The notes beneath the pieces are model-generated. The model saw nothing but the letters and a program-made list of their open reading frames with translations, was not told the origin of the DNA and made no database searches. 64,000 bases of DNA, taken from the NCBI RefSeq assembly GCF_004681125.1, contig NZ_SIHO01000003.1, positions 462,122 through 526,121 on the forward strand. Direction: 5' to 3'. A program made the position numbers and the translations under genes. The stretch comes from Glacieibacterium arshaanense (GTDB taxonomy: Bacteria > Pseudomonadota > Alphaproteobacteria > Sphingomonadales > Sphingomonadaceae). Of this stretch, positions 43,101 to 51,973 are shown piece after piece. The stretch's first letter is position 1. Each line of letters begins with the position of its first letter.

Positions 43101-43117
43101 TTGGGAATGGTTTCCAA
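43101..43117. promoter_or_regulatory. Near-perfect palindrome in the PhyH/VOC divergent gap
   Basis: TTGGGAA TGG TTTCCAA: seven-base arms with one mismatch around a three-base centre. It lies in the 164-base gap between divergent genes and could be a shared operator. No regulator gene is adjacent. Confidence 0.35.
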
Positions 43118-43182
43118 CTTTGTGTTAGCCACGATTCGGTGGCCGCCCCGCGCGCACACGACAACAGGATGGAGACTTTCGC

Positions 43183-43569
43183 ATGAACGCCGCGCTGACC
43201 ATGACCAAGATCGTCGTCGCCGATGTCGATGCCGAAGCCGCTTTCTACATGGCGGTATGCGGTTTCACGATCGCGCAGCGCATCGAGGACGAGCGCTTCT
43301 GCGAAATCATCCTGCAGTCGCCCGAAGCCGGTTCGGCGGCACTTATCGTCATCAACTACAAGGGCGCGCCGCCGGCGACGCCCGGCGAATGCATACTGGT
43401 CTTCGAAACCAGCGACATCGGTGCATTCGTGGCGCGTGCGGTCGCGGCCGGCGCTGCGGTCACCACGCCGACGCAGACCATCGCCGCGCTCGACCTGGCC
43501 TATGCCATGCTGTGCGACCCCGAAGGCCATGTCGTCGAAGCACTGCAGCGCGGCGGCGTCACGAAGTAG
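43183..43569 (+). CDS. VOC superfamily (glyoxalase-like) protein
   Basis: 128 residues: one glyoxalase/bleomycin-resistance/dioxygenase domain with two beta-alpha-beta modules. The segments are MTKIVVADVDAEAAFYMAVCGFTIAQRI and LVFETSDIGAFVARAVAAGAAVTTPTQT, ending CDPEGHVVEALQ, where the glutamate is a usual metal ligand. The family covers isomerases, lyases and dioxygenases, so the reaction is open. Divergent from the PhyH pair. Confidence 0.87.
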   Translation: MNAALTMTKIVVADVDAEAAFYMAVCGFTIAQRIEDERFCEIILQSPEAGSAALIVINYKGAPPATPGECILVFETSDIGAFVARAVAAGAAVTTPTQTIAALDLAYAMLCDPEGHVVEALQRGGVTK

Positions 43570-43627
43570 CTGACAGCGGCGCGGGCGCGCGCTAGCTCTG
43601 GGCATCATTGCCTTGGGGGTTTTGCCG

Positions 43628-44578
43628 ATGTCTGCCAGTCGCCACCTTGTTGACCCGGAACTCTTCGGGTTGCTCGAAACCTTTCCGCAGCTGCAGCTGT
43701 CGGAGGCGATTCTACCGCTGATGCGCGCCGCGCCGCCGCGGTCGTTCAGCTTCGGCGACCAGGGCGCATCGGTGCTGTCGAGCCGGCGCAGCATCGCGGG
43801 CCCGGCGGGTGCGCCCGATGTCTCGGTGTCGGTCCACGTCCCCGCCACGGCAACCACCAACCGTGGCGCCATCCTGCATATCCACGGCGGCGGCTATATC
43901 GCCGGCAGTGCCGAAGCCAACGCACCGGCGCACCGCGTGCTCGCTGAAGCGCTCGATGTCGTTGTGGTGTCGGTCGACTACCGGCTGGCGCCCGAAACGC
44001 GCTTCCCCGGCGCCGTCGAGGATTGCTACGTGGCGCTCGGCTGGCTGGTGGCCAACGCCGGCGAATTCGGGGTCGATGCCGCCCGCATCGGCATCATGGG
44101 CGAAAGCGCCGGCGGCGGGCTGGCGGCCGGGCTGGCGCTGCTGGTGCGCGACCGCGGTGAGTTTGCGCTGGCGTTCCAGCACCTGATCTATCCGATGATC
44201 GACGACCGCACCTGCACGCATCCTGACCCGCACCCCTATGCGGGCGAATTCATCTGGACGCACCAGAGCAATATCTTCGGCTGGACGGCGCTGCTCGGGG
44301 CGGCGCCGGGCGGCGACGATGTGTCACCCTATGCGGCCGCCGCCCGCGCCACCGACCTGACGCGCCTGCCGCCGACGTATATTGCCACCGGCGCGCTCGA
44401 CCTGTTCCTCGAAGAAAACCTCGACTATGCGCGCCGCCTGACCCGCGCCGGCGTGCCGGTCGAACTCCACGTCTATCCGGGCGCCTTCCACGCGTTCCAG
44501 TTCGCCACCGATTCGGCGCTGAGCAAAACGGCATGGCTCGACAGCCAGCGCGCGCTCGAACGCGCGCTCAAGCCATAA
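43628..44578 (+). CDS. Alpha/beta hydrolase, HSL-type carboxylesterase
   Basis: 316 residues from ATG 43628 (GGGGG nine bases upstream). The hormone-sensitive-lipase family oxyanion motif HGGG is in LHIHGGGYIAGSAEANAPAHR. The nucleophile serine is in IMGESAGGGLAAG, and the late aspartate and histidine are near GALDLFLEENLDY and YPGAFHAFQ. It hydrolyses short esters. It may release the acid that the downstream CoA-dependent enzymes degrade. Confidence 0.92.
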   Translation: MSASRHLVDPELFGLLETFPQLQLSEAILPLMRAAPPRSFSFGDQGASVLSSRRSIAGPAGAPDVSVSVHVPATATTNRGAILHIHGGGYIAGSAEANAPAHRVLAEALDVVVVSVDYRLAPETRFPGAVEDCYVALGWLVANAGEFGVDAARIGIMGESAGGGLAAGLALLVRDRGEFALAFQHLIYPMIDDRTCTHPDPHPYAGEFIWTHQSNIFGWTALLGAAPGGDDVSPYAAAARATDLTRLPPTYIATGALDLFLEENLDYARRLTRAGVPVELHVYPGAFHAFQFATDSALSKTAWLDSQRALERALKP

Positions 44579-44609
44579 CGCCGCAGCACACCGGTTCCAC
44601 GCAAATTCA

Positions 44610-44628
44610 ATTACATTGATGATGTAAT
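44610..44628. promoter_or_regulatory. Palindromic operator candidate for the peroxiredoxin-ArsR operon
   Basis: ATTACAT TGATG ATGTAAT: perfect seven-base arms around five bases, about 41 bases before the peroxiredoxin start. The length and AT-rich arms suit an ArsR-family dimer, and the operon ends with an ArsR-type gene, so self-regulation is likely. Confidence 0.6.
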
Positions 44629-44668
44629 CGAGTAGGAATGTGAGACGGCAATACCAGCCGGCAGTCGC

Positions 44669-45346
44669 ATGGGAGCCATACGCGTGACGGAATCAACAAG
44701 TGCGGGCGTTTGGCCGGTGTTGCGCATCGGCGACGTGGCCCCCGATTTCGAAGCGCGCACAACGATGGGCCCGGTCAGCCTTTCGAGCTTCCGCGGCCGT
44801 TGGCTGCTGCTGTTTTCGCACCCCGCCGACTTCACGCCGGTGTGCACCAGCGAGTTCGTCGCGCTGGCGCGCGCCGCCGATCGCTTCGCCGCCTTGAACT
44901 GCGCGCTGCTCGCGGTGTCGGTCGACAGCCTGTACGCGCATCTGGCCTGGGTGCGCGCCATCCACGAAGCCTTTGGCGTCACAGTCAATTTTCCCATCGT
45001 CGAGGATACCTCGATGAACGTCGGCCGCGCCTTTGGCATGATCGCCGATGACGCCACCGACTCAGCGACAATGCGGTCGAGCTTCTTCATCGACCCCGAC
45101 GGCATCATCCGCGCCAGCTGCTGCTATCCGCCGACCGTCGGCCGCTCGGTCGACGAGATGTTGCGCGTCATCGCGGCGCTGCAGCGCGTCGATGCCGACC
45201 ATATCGTCACGCCCGCCGGCTGGCAGCCCGGCGATGACGTGCTGCTGCCGCCGAGTTCCAACCAGGCGGCGGTGCTGGCGATGCCCGACGATCCGGCGTG
45301 GTTCCACCGCCGCCGCCCCGACGGCGAAGCCCCGGGACACAGCTAA
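44669..45346 (+). CDS. Peroxiredoxin, 1-Cys (Prx6) type
   Basis: 225 residues from ATG 44669; GTG 44684 with GGGAG upstream is an alternative. The peroxidatic cysteine C59 is in FSHPADFTPVCTSEF. The long C-terminal dimer domain (AALQRVDADHIVTPAGWQPGDDVLLPPSS) is typical of Prx6. A CC pair follows in IRASCCYPPTVGRS. It reduces hydrogen peroxide or organic peroxides. The ArsR gene starts at its stop codon (TAATG), so both are made together. Confidence 0.93.
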   Translation: MGAIRVTESTSAGVWPVLRIGDVAPDFEARTTMGPVSLSSFRGRWLLLFSHPADFTPVCTSEFVALARAADRFAALNCALLAVSVDSLYAHLAWVRAIHEAFGVTVNFPIVEDTSMNVGRAFGMIADDATDSATMRSSFFIDPDGIIRASCCYPPTVGRSVDEMLRVIAALQRVDADHIVTPAGWQPGDDVLLPPSSNQAAVLAMPDDPAWFHRRRPDGEAPGHS

Positions 45347-45690
45347 TGGTCGCCACGTTCGAAGCCGAAGCCGAAGTGCTGCGCGTACTGGGCCACCCGA
45401 CGCGGCTGGCGCTGCTGACGCTGATCGCTACCGCCGAGCAGTCGGTCGGTGCCATCGAAACGGCGTCGGGTATCAGTCAGCCGGGGCTGTCGCAGCAGCT
45501 CGCGTTGTTGCGCAAGGCCGGGCTGGTGGCAACGCGGCGCGCCGCCAAGCAGGTTTATTACCGCATCGATCCGGCGGGCTTTGCGGCCACGACCGGCCTG
45601 TTGCAGGCGTTTGCCGGGCCCGCAGCCCCGGCGGCCAAGGTGCCACGGCGACCGGTCGCGTCGGCCGCGATGTTCGCGAAGATCCTGTAG
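45346..45690 (+). CDS. ArsR-family HTH regulator without cysteines
   Basis: 114 residues. A winged helix-turn-helix: EAEVLRVLGHPTRLALLTLIATAEQSVGAIETASGISQPGLSQQLALLRKAGLVATRRAAKQVYYRI. The protein has no cysteine, so it cannot be a thiol or persulfide sensor such as BigR/SqrR, and it lacks the metal-binding motifs of ArsR or SmtB. The start overlaps the peroxiredoxin stop. It probably represses its own operon through the palindrome at 44610. Confidence 0.9.
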   Translation: MVATFEAEAEVLRVLGHPTRLALLTLIATAEQSVGAIETASGISQPGLSQQLALLRKAGLVATRRAAKQVYYRIDPAGFAATTGLLQAFAGPAAPAAKVPRRPVASAAMFAKIL

Positions 45691-45809
45691 CTTCCGGCGC
45701 GGCGCCGCCTGCGACGCAAAAACCGGGTGACAAATGGCCCCCGGGGCGCAATTGGCTGTGCTGCACGGCGCTGCGGTGACAGCGGCGGCAGTTTGGGGAA
45801 GGATTTGGC

Positions 45810-46724
45810 ATGGGCATGCTTGAAGGCAAAGTCGTCGCGGTCACCGGTGCCGGGCGCGGTGTCGGGCGCGAAATTGCCTTGCTGTGTGCGGCACACGGCG
45901 CCGCAGTCGTCGTCAACGATCCCGGCGTCGGCGGCGGCGGTGAAGGCGGCGATGCCGGCCCGGCGCAGGACACGGTCAACGACATCATCGCAGCGGGCGG
46001 TCGGGCGCACGCCAATCTCGCCAGCGTCGCCGATCCGGCCGGTGCCACCACCATCATCGAGGATGCCGTCCAGCGCTTCGGGCGCATCGACGCGGTGGTC
46101 AACAACGCCGGCATCCTGCGCGACACCATCTGGCACAAGATGAGCCACGAGGACTGGCGCGCGGTCATCGACGTGCATCTCAACGGCTGCTTCAACGTGT
46201 CGAAGGCGGCGACGCCGTACTTTCGCGAGCAGCAGTCGGGCAGCTTTATCCACTTCACCTCGACCAGCGGGCTGATCGGCAACATCGGCCAGGCCAATTA
46301 TTCGGCGGCGAAACTCGGCATCGTCGGGCTGTCGCAGTCGATTGCGCTCGACATGGCACGCGCCGGGGTGCGCTCGAACTGCATCGCGCCGTTCGCGTGG
46401 AGCCGGATGACCGCGTCGATCCCGGCTGAAACGCCGGCGCAAAAGGCGCGGCTCGAAAAGTTCAAGGCGATGAGCGCCGACAAGATCGCACCGCTGGTGG
46501 TGTATCTGGCGTCGGATGCGTCGGCAGAGGTGACCAACCAGATCTTCTCGGTGCGCAAGAACGAGATCGTGCTGTTCAGCAAGCCGCGGCCGGTGCGCTC
46601 GATGACCAAGCTCGAAGGCTGGACGCCCGAATCGATTGCCGCCGAACTGATCCCGGCGTTTCAGCCGAGCTTTGCCCGCGCCGATGAAGTGTCGGCGCAT
46701 GTTTTCGGCTATGACCCGATTTGA
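45810..46724 (+). CDS. SDR oxidoreductase, MFE-2-like 3-hydroxyacyl-CoA dehydrogenase
   Basis: 304 residues. The Rossmann motif is TGAGRGVGREIALL, with VVVNDPGVGGGGEGGDAG as in the dehydrogenase unit of peroxisomal multifunctional enzyme 2. The catalytic serine and Tyr-Lys are in HFTSTSGLIGNIGQANYSAAKLGIVG. The C-terminal stretch (TKLEGWTPESIAAELIPAFQ) also fits MFE-2. It likely oxidises a (3R)-hydroxyacyl-CoA. It opens the acyl-CoA operon that follows. Confidence 0.9.
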   Translation: MGMLEGKVVAVTGAGRGVGREIALLCAAHGAAVVVNDPGVGGGGEGGDAGPAQDTVNDIIAAGGRAHANLASVADPAGATTIIEDAVQRFGRIDAVVNNAGILRDTIWHKMSHEDWRAVIDVHLNGCFNVSKAATPYFREQQSGSFIHFTSTSGLIGNIGQANYSAAKLGIVGLSQSIALDMARAGVRSNCIAPFAWSRMTASIPAETPAQKARLEKFKAMSADKIAPLVVYLASDASAEVTNQIFSVRKNEIVLFSKPRPVRSMTKLEGWTPESIAAELIPAFQPSFARADEVSAHVFGYDPI

Positions 46725-46818
46725 AACCGCACCACCGTCTTGCATTTTTGCGTTGAAATTTCGGGCGCAACCAGCCGAACTTAACCGCTGTCGCGCCGCA
46801 TTTTGAGGGATGATTGCC

Positions 46819-47970
46819 ATGGATAATGATGTTTTCGACCAGTTCATCGAACAGCTGCAGCGCTACGTCCGCGAACGGCTGATTCCGGCCGAAAAGGCCA
46901 TCATCGAAGCCGATGCGATCCCCGACGATATCCTCGCCGAAATGCGCGACATGGGGCTGTTTGGCCTGACCATGCCCGAAGAATATGGCGGCGCCGGCAT
47001 GAACATCGCGCAGTATGTCCGCACCATCCGCGAACTGAGCTACGCGATGCCGTGCTACCGCTCGATCACCTCGATCAACATCGGCATGGTGTGTTCGGCG
47101 CTCAAGCGCGGCGGCACCGACGCGCAAAAGGCCGAATGGCTGCCGCGGCTCGCCGCCGGCGAGATTGCATCGTTCGGCCTGACCGAGCCCGGCTCGGGGT
47201 CGGATTCCGCGGCGATGCAGACGTCCGCGGTCAAGTCGGGCAATGGCTGGGTCCTCAACGGTACCAAGCGCTACATCACCAATGCGCCGTTCGCCAATGT
47301 CGCGCTGATCATGGCGCGCACCAACAAGGAAGCGCTGCCCAAGAACGCGCATGTGTCGGCGTTCATCGTGCCGATGGACACGCCGGGCATCACCGTCGGC
47401 AAGTCCGACAAGAAGATGGGCCAGGCTGGCAGCCATATCGCCGACATCATCATGGAAGACGTCAAGCTGCCCGCCGACGCGCTTCTCGGTGCCGAGGGCG
47501 GCGGCTTCGTGATGGCGATGCAGAGCCTCGACAACGGCCGGCTTTCGGTCGGCGCGGCTGCCGCCGGCTACGCCCGCCGCGCGCTCGACAGCGCGCTGCG
47601 CTACGCCAATGAACGCAAAGCGTTCGGCGAACCGATCGCCAACTTCCAGCTGATCCAGCAGATGCTGGCGGAAAGCGAGATCGAGATCTACGCCGCCGAA
47701 TGCATGCTCGAAGACGCCTGCCGCCGTGCTGACGCCGGCGAGAATGTGCTGCGCAAGGCCGCCGCGGCCAAGGTCTTTGCGACTGAAATGTGCGGGCGCG
47801 TCGTCGACCGCGTCGTGCAGATTTACGGCGGCGCCGGCTATCTGGCCGAATATGACGCCGAGCGCTTTTTCCGCGATGCCCGCATCTACCGCATCTACGA
47901 AGGCACGACGCAGATCCTGCAGCTGCAGATCGCCAAGCACATGCTGCGTGAGTGGGCTGCACAGGCGTGA
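46819..47970 (+). CDS. Acyl-CoA dehydrogenase
   Basis: 383 residues from ATG 46819 (GAGGG upstream). The fold segments are MGLFGLTMPEEYGGAGMN, FGLTEPGSGSDSAAMQTSAV, GTKRYITNAPFANV and the C-terminal GGAGYLAEYDAERFFRDARIYRIYEGTTQI. The catalytic glutamate is E361 in YEGTTQI. It introduces a double bond next to the CoA ester, passing electrons to ETF. The CoA-transferase gene starts three bases after its stop. Confidence 0.94.
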   Translation: MDNDVFDQFIEQLQRYVRERLIPAEKAIIEADAIPDDILAEMRDMGLFGLTMPEEYGGAGMNIAQYVRTIRELSYAMPCYRSITSINIGMVCSALKRGGTDAQKAEWLPRLAAGEIASFGLTEPGSGSDSAAMQTSAVKSGNGWVLNGTKRYITNAPFANVALIMARTNKEALPKNAHVSAFIVPMDTPGITVGKSDKKMGQAGSHIADIIMEDVKLPADALLGAEGGGFVMAMQSLDNGRLSVGAAAAGYARRALDSALRYANERKAFGEPIANFQLIQQMLAESEIEIYAAECMLEDACRRADAGENVLRKAAAAKVFATEMCGRVVDRVVQIYGGAGYLAEYDAERFFRDARIYRIYEGTTQILQLQIAKHMLREWAAQA

Positions 47971-47973
47971 TCC

Positions 47974-49176
47974 GTGTATAACCTGCTCGACGGGCTGACC
48001 GTCATCGAGGCGTCGTCGTTCGTCGCGTCGCCAACGGCGGGGCTGTATTGCGCGCAGTTCGGCGCCGAGGTCATCCGTGTCGACCAGGTCGGCGGCGGCC
48101 CCGATTACCGGCGCTGGCCGGTCACCGAGGGCAATGATTCGCTCTATTGGGAGAACCTGAACCGCGCCAAGAAGTCGGTGGCGCTTGACCTGTCGAAGCC
48201 CGAAGGCCGCGAGTTGCTGCAGGCGCTGGTGCGCGCCACCGGCCAGTTCATCACCAACTTCCCGGCGGAGGGATTTCTGTCGCACGCCAAGCTGGCAGAG
48301 GGCCGCGCCGATCTGGTGACGGTGCGCGTCATGGGCTGGGCCGACGGTGCACCGGCGCTCGACTATACCGTCAACAATGCGGTGGGCTATCCGATGCTCA
48401 CCGGGCCGGGGCCTGAACCCGTCAACCATGTGCTGCCGGCTTGGGACCTGCTCAGCGGCGCCTATGCGGCGTTCGCATTGCTCGCCGCCATCCGCCGCCG
48501 CGAGAAGACCGGCGAGGGCAGCGAGGTGCGGATTCCGCTGTCCGACGTCGCCATCGGCACCGTCGCCAATCTCGGTGGAATCGCCGAAGTGCTGCACAGC
48601 GGCGCCAACCGGCCACGGCTGGGGAACGCGGTCTACGGGCTTTTCGGGCGTGATTTCGTGACGCGCGACGGCGTGCGGACGATGATTGTCGTGGTGACGC
48701 ACCGGCAATGGGCGAATTTGCTCGGCGCGCTCGGTCTGAACGACGCGGTTGCCGCCATCGAGGCGCAGCGCGGCGTCAGCTTTGCCAGCAACGACGGGCT
48801 GCGTTTCGACCACCGTGACGCGCTCTACCCGCTGTTCGAAGCCGCCATTGGCGCGCGCGACCATGCCGCACTTGCCGCAGCGCTCGACAGCGCGGGCATC
48901 GTCCATTCGGCGTACCGCACCATGCTCGACGCCGCGCACGACCCGCGCCTCGTCGGCAACAACCCGATGTTCACTGCGTTTGATGCCAACCCGTCGGGGT
49001 TCGCCTATCCCGCCGCTGGCGCCTTCGGCACGATACCACAGCTCGAGCGCACCCCCGTGCAAGCGGCACCGCGCAACGGCCAGCACAGCGAACAGATGCT
49101 CGCCGAAGTGCTCAAGCTTTCATCGGGCGAAATCGCCCGCCTCATCGACTCAGGAACGGTAGGAATTGCCTCATGA
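47974..49176 (+). CDS. CaiB/BaiF family CoA-transferase
   Basis: 400 residues from GTG 47974. Family III CoA-transferase: GLTVIEASSFVASPTAGLYCAQFGAEVIRVDQ, NLNRAKKSVALDLSKPEGRELL, and the likely nucleophile D158 in LPAWDLLSGAYAAFALLAA. These enzymes move CoA between acids, so it could activate the pathway acid without ATP, or move CoA within a dicarboxylate as Mct does with mesaconyl-CoA. The stop overlaps the thiolase start (ATGA). Confidence 0.92.
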   Translation: MYNLLDGLTVIEASSFVASPTAGLYCAQFGAEVIRVDQVGGGPDYRRWPVTEGNDSLYWENLNRAKKSVALDLSKPEGRELLQALVRATGQFITNFPAEGFLSHAKLAEGRADLVTVRVMGWADGAPALDYTVNNAVGYPMLTGPGPEPVNHVLPAWDLLSGAYAAFALLAAIRRREKTGEGSEVRIPLSDVAIGTVANLGGIAEVLHSGANRPRLGNAVYGLFGRDFVTRDGVRTMIVVVTHRQWANLLGALGLNDAVAAIEAQRGVSFASNDGLRFDHRDALYPLFEAAIGARDHAALAAALDSAGIVHSAYRTMLDAAHDPRLVGNNPMFTAFDANPSGFAYPAAGAFGTIPQLERTPVQAAPRNGQHSEQMLAEVLKLSSGEIARLIDSGTVGIAS

Positions 49177-50387
49177 CCCAACTTCGTCGCGCTGCCATCG
49201 TTGCGCCGATCCGCACTGCCGTCGGCAAGTTCGGCGGCGCCTTGTCGTCGCTCACCGCCGGTGAACTCGGCGGCATCGTGCTCAAGGCACTGATCGACCG
49301 CACCGGAGTCGATCCGGAGCGCGTCGACGACGTGGTGTTCGCGCAAGGCTATGGCAACGGCGAGGCGCCGTGCATCGCGCATTGGTCGTGGCTCGCGGCG
49401 GGGCTGCCGCTCGAGGTGCCGGGCTATCAGCTCGACCGGCGTTGCGGCTCGGGGCTGCAGGCCATCGTCAACGCCGCGATGATGGTCCAGACCGGCGTCA
49501 GCGACATCGTCGTGGCCGGCGGCGTCGAGAGCATGTCGAACGTCGAACATTACAGCATCGATGTCCGCAAGGGCGTGCGGATGGGCAACATGACGCTGCA
49601 CGACCGGCTGACGCGCGGTCGCGTGATGAGCCAGCCGATCGAACGCTTCGGCGTCATTTCCGGCATGATCGAAACCGCCGAAAACCTCGCCAAGGACTAT
49701 GGCATCAGCCGCGAAGCCTGCGACGCCTATGCCGTCCGCTCGCACCAGCGCGCCACCGCCGCCTGGGCCAACGGGCTGTTCGCCGACGAGCTGGTGCCGG
49801 TTAGCATCGCGCAGCGCAAGGGTCCGCCTACAGTCTTCGACCACGACGAAGGCTACCGTAGCGATGCGACGCTCGAATCGCTCGGCGCGCTGCGTCCGAT
49901 CGAAGGCGGCGTGGTGACCGCGGGCAACGCCAGCCAGCAGAATGACGCGGGCGCAGCCTGCCTCGTCGTCGCCGAGGACAAGCTCGAAGAACTCGGTCTT
50001 GAACCCATCGCCTTCTTCCACAGCTGGGCGGCTGCCGGCTGCGAGCCGTCGCGCATGGGCATCGGCCCGGTGCCGGCGACGCAGCGGCTGTTCGCGCGCA
50101 ACGGACTGACCTGGGGCGACATCGGGCTGATCGAGCTCAACGAGGCGTTCGCACCGCAGGTGCTCGCCTGCCTCAAGGGCTGGGGCTGGAGCGACGACGA
50201 CAGCCGCCACGCCATCCTCAACGTCAACGGCTCGGGCATCTCGCTGGGCCATCCGATTGGCGCCACCGGCGGCCGCATCCTCGCCAATCTGACGCGCGAA
50301 ATGCAGCGCCGCGACGTGCGCTACGGGCTGGAGACGATGTGCATCGGTGGCGGTCAGGGCATTGCGGCGGTGTTCGAACGCGCATGA
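49173..50387 (+). CDS. Acetyl-CoA acyltransferase (thiolase)
   Basis: 404 residues. The thiolase nucleophile is C91 (DRRCGSGLQAIVNAA). The second half has NGSGISLGHPIGATGGRIL and the C-terminal base in CIGGGQGIAAVF. It can cleave a 3-ketoacyl-CoA, or condense acetyl-CoA units. In this operon cleavage at the end of a beta-oxidation round is the likelier role. It is coupled to both neighbours by ATGA overlaps. Confidence 0.94.
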   Translation: MTQLRRAAIVAPIRTAVGKFGGALSSLTAGELGGIVLKALIDRTGVDPERVDDVVFAQGYGNGEAPCIAHWSWLAAGLPLEVPGYQLDRRCGSGLQAIVNAAMMVQTGVSDIVVAGGVESMSNVEHYSIDVRKGVRMGNMTLHDRLTRGRVMSQPIERFGVISGMIETAENLAKDYGISREACDAYAVRSHQRATAAWANGLFADELVPVSIAQRKGPPTVFDHDEGYRSDATLESLGALRPIEGGVVTAGNASQQNDAGAACLVVAEDKLEELGLEPIAFFHSWAAAGCEPSRMGIGPVPATQRLFARNGLTWGDIGLIELNEAFAPQVLACLKGWGWSDDDSRHAILNVNGSGISLGHPIGATGGRILANLTREMQRRDVRYGLETMCIGGGQGIAAVFERA

Positions 50388-51973
50388 ACCTGCTGCCCTA
50401 TCTGGCCGCCGCGCAGACCTACCGCGACGCGGCGAAGGCCGCGTTGACGGCGCGGCTTGCCGAGCGCGCCATCGACGCCGAACAACGCGCCGCGCACGGT
50501 TTTGCCTGGGTGGCGACAACCGTTGCAGCCCTCGAAGCCGTCGCCGGCTGGCTCGACAGCAACGCCGGCGGCATAGCGCTCGACCGGCAGGTCGCGACCC
50601 TGATTTTCGCCGAAAGCATCGGGCAACTGACCGGCGGGCTGCCGATGGGGCAGAACGAAATCTTCCGCCCCGCCGACCTCGGGCTCTCAGCCGCAGCCGC
50701 CGTTTTGGCAACTGCAGCTGACACTTTGCTTAGCGCAGACTTGGCCGTAGTGCGCGCGGCGGTTGCGGCGGCATTGGCCGACGGTCAGACCCCGAGCGAA
50801 AGCCTGCACGACGCCGAACTCGACGCCATCCGCGAACAATATCGCCGCTTCACCGACAGCGAAATCCTGCCGCACGCGCACAAATGGCATCTGGCGAACG
50901 ACCTCATTCCCGATGCCACCGTTGCCGCGATGGCGGCGCTCGGCACCTTCGGCGTCTGCATCCCCGAAGAATATGGCGGGCTGGGGCTGTCGAAGCTCGT
51001 CATGTGCCTCGTCACCGAGGAACTGTCGCGCGGCTGGATCGGCGCCGGGTCGCTCGGCACGCGCTCGGAAATCGCCGGCGAGCTCATCACCACCGGCGGC
51101 ACCGACGCGCAAAAGGCGTACTGGCTGCCGCGCATCGCCAGCGGCGAAGTGCTGCCGACCGCGGTGTTCACCGAACCCGACACCGGCTCCGATCTGGGTT
51201 CGCTGCAGACGCGCGCGCGCCTGGGCGATTCCGGCTGGGTCATCGACGGCGCCAAGACCTGGATCACCCACGCCAGCCGATCCGACATGATGACGATGCT
51301 GGTCCGCACCCTGCCCGATGCCAAGGGTTACGCCGGCCTGTCGATGCTGCTCGTCCCCAAACCGCGCGGCACCGCGGCCGATCCGTTCCCGGCAGACGGC
51401 ATGACCGGCAGCGAAATCGAGGTGCTCGGCTACCGCGGCATGCGCGAATATGCGCTGCAGTTCGACGCAATGTCCGCCCCCGCCGACGCACTGCTCGGCG
51501 GCGAGGAGGGGCAGGGCTTCAAGCAGTTGATGCGGACCTTCGAAGGCGCCCGCATACAGACGGCCGCGCGCGCCGTCGGCGTCGCCAAGCGCGCGCTCGA
51601 CCTCGGGCGCGAATACGCCGTCAACCGCAAGCAGTTCGGCAAGGCGATCATCGGTTTCCCGCGCGTCGCCGACAAGCTCGCGATGAGCCTCGCCGATTTC
51701 GTCATGACGCGCGAGCTGACCTATGCCGCCGCGCGCGCCAAGGATTCGGGCAAGCGCTGCGACATCGAAGCCGGCATGGCCAAGCTGCTCGCCGCCCGCG
51801 CCGCGTGGAGCAATGCCGATGCGGCGCTGCAGATCCACGGTGGCAACGGTTATGCGCTCGAATATGAAATCAGCCGCGTACTGTGCGACGCGCGCATCCT
51901 CAACATCTTCGAAGGCGCCGCCGAAATCCAGGCGCAGGTCATCGCGCGCGGGCTGGCGGGGGGGCGCAACTGA
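50384..51973 (+). CDS. Methylsuccinyl-CoA-dehydrogenase-like acyl-CoA dehydrogenase
   Basis: 529 residues, about 140 longer than ordinary acyl-CoA dehydrogenases because of a helical N-terminal extension. In it, DAEQRAAHGFAWVATTVAALEAVAGW and GGLPMGQNEIFRPADLGLS match the pattern I know from Mcd of the ethylmalonyl-CoA pathway. The catalytic part has FTEPDTGSDLGSLQTRA, and E510 in NIFEGAAEIQAQVIARGL. It may oxidise methylsuccinyl-CoA or a similar branched dicarboxylyl-CoA. No other ethylmalonyl-CoA pathway gene is in the window. Confidence 0.85.
   Translation: MNLLPYLAAAQTYRDAAKAALTARLAERAIDAEQRAAHGFAWVATTVAALEAVAGWLDSNAGGIALDRQVATLIFAESIGQLTGGLPMGQNEIFRPADLGLSAAAAVLATAADTLLSADLAVVRAAVAAALADGQTPSESLHDAELDAIREQYRRFTDSEILPHAHKWHLANDLIPDATVAAMAALGTFGVCIPEEYGGLGLSKLVMCLVTEELSRGWIGAGSLGTRSEIAGELITTGGTDAQKAYWLPRIASGEVLPTAVFTEPDTGSDLGSLQTRARLGDSGWVIDGAKTWITHASRSDMMTMLVRTLPDAKGYAGLSMLLVPKPRGTAADPFPADGMTGSEIEVLGYRGMREYALQFDAMSAPADALLGGEEGQGFKQLMRTFEGARIQTAARAVGVAKRALDLGREYAVNRKQFGKAIIGFPRVADKLAMSLADFVMTRELTYAAARAKDSGKRCDIEAGMAKLLAARAAWSNADAALQIHGGNGYALEYEISRVLCDARILNIFEGAAEIQAQVIARGLAGGRN

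Noticed and set aside
44669-45690. Sulfide-responsive SqrR/BigR operon
   Set aside because: The regulator has no cysteine, and no sulfide oxidase or sulfur transferase gene is adjacent.
45691-45730. Terminator after the ArsR gene
   Set aside because: GGCGCGGCGCC can fold, but the stem is short and no T-run follows.
46576-49086. 836-codon open frame on the minus strand
   Set aside because: It lies opposite the acyl-CoA dehydrogenase and CoA-transferase genes, which have clear motifs; its own translation shows no fold or ribosome site.
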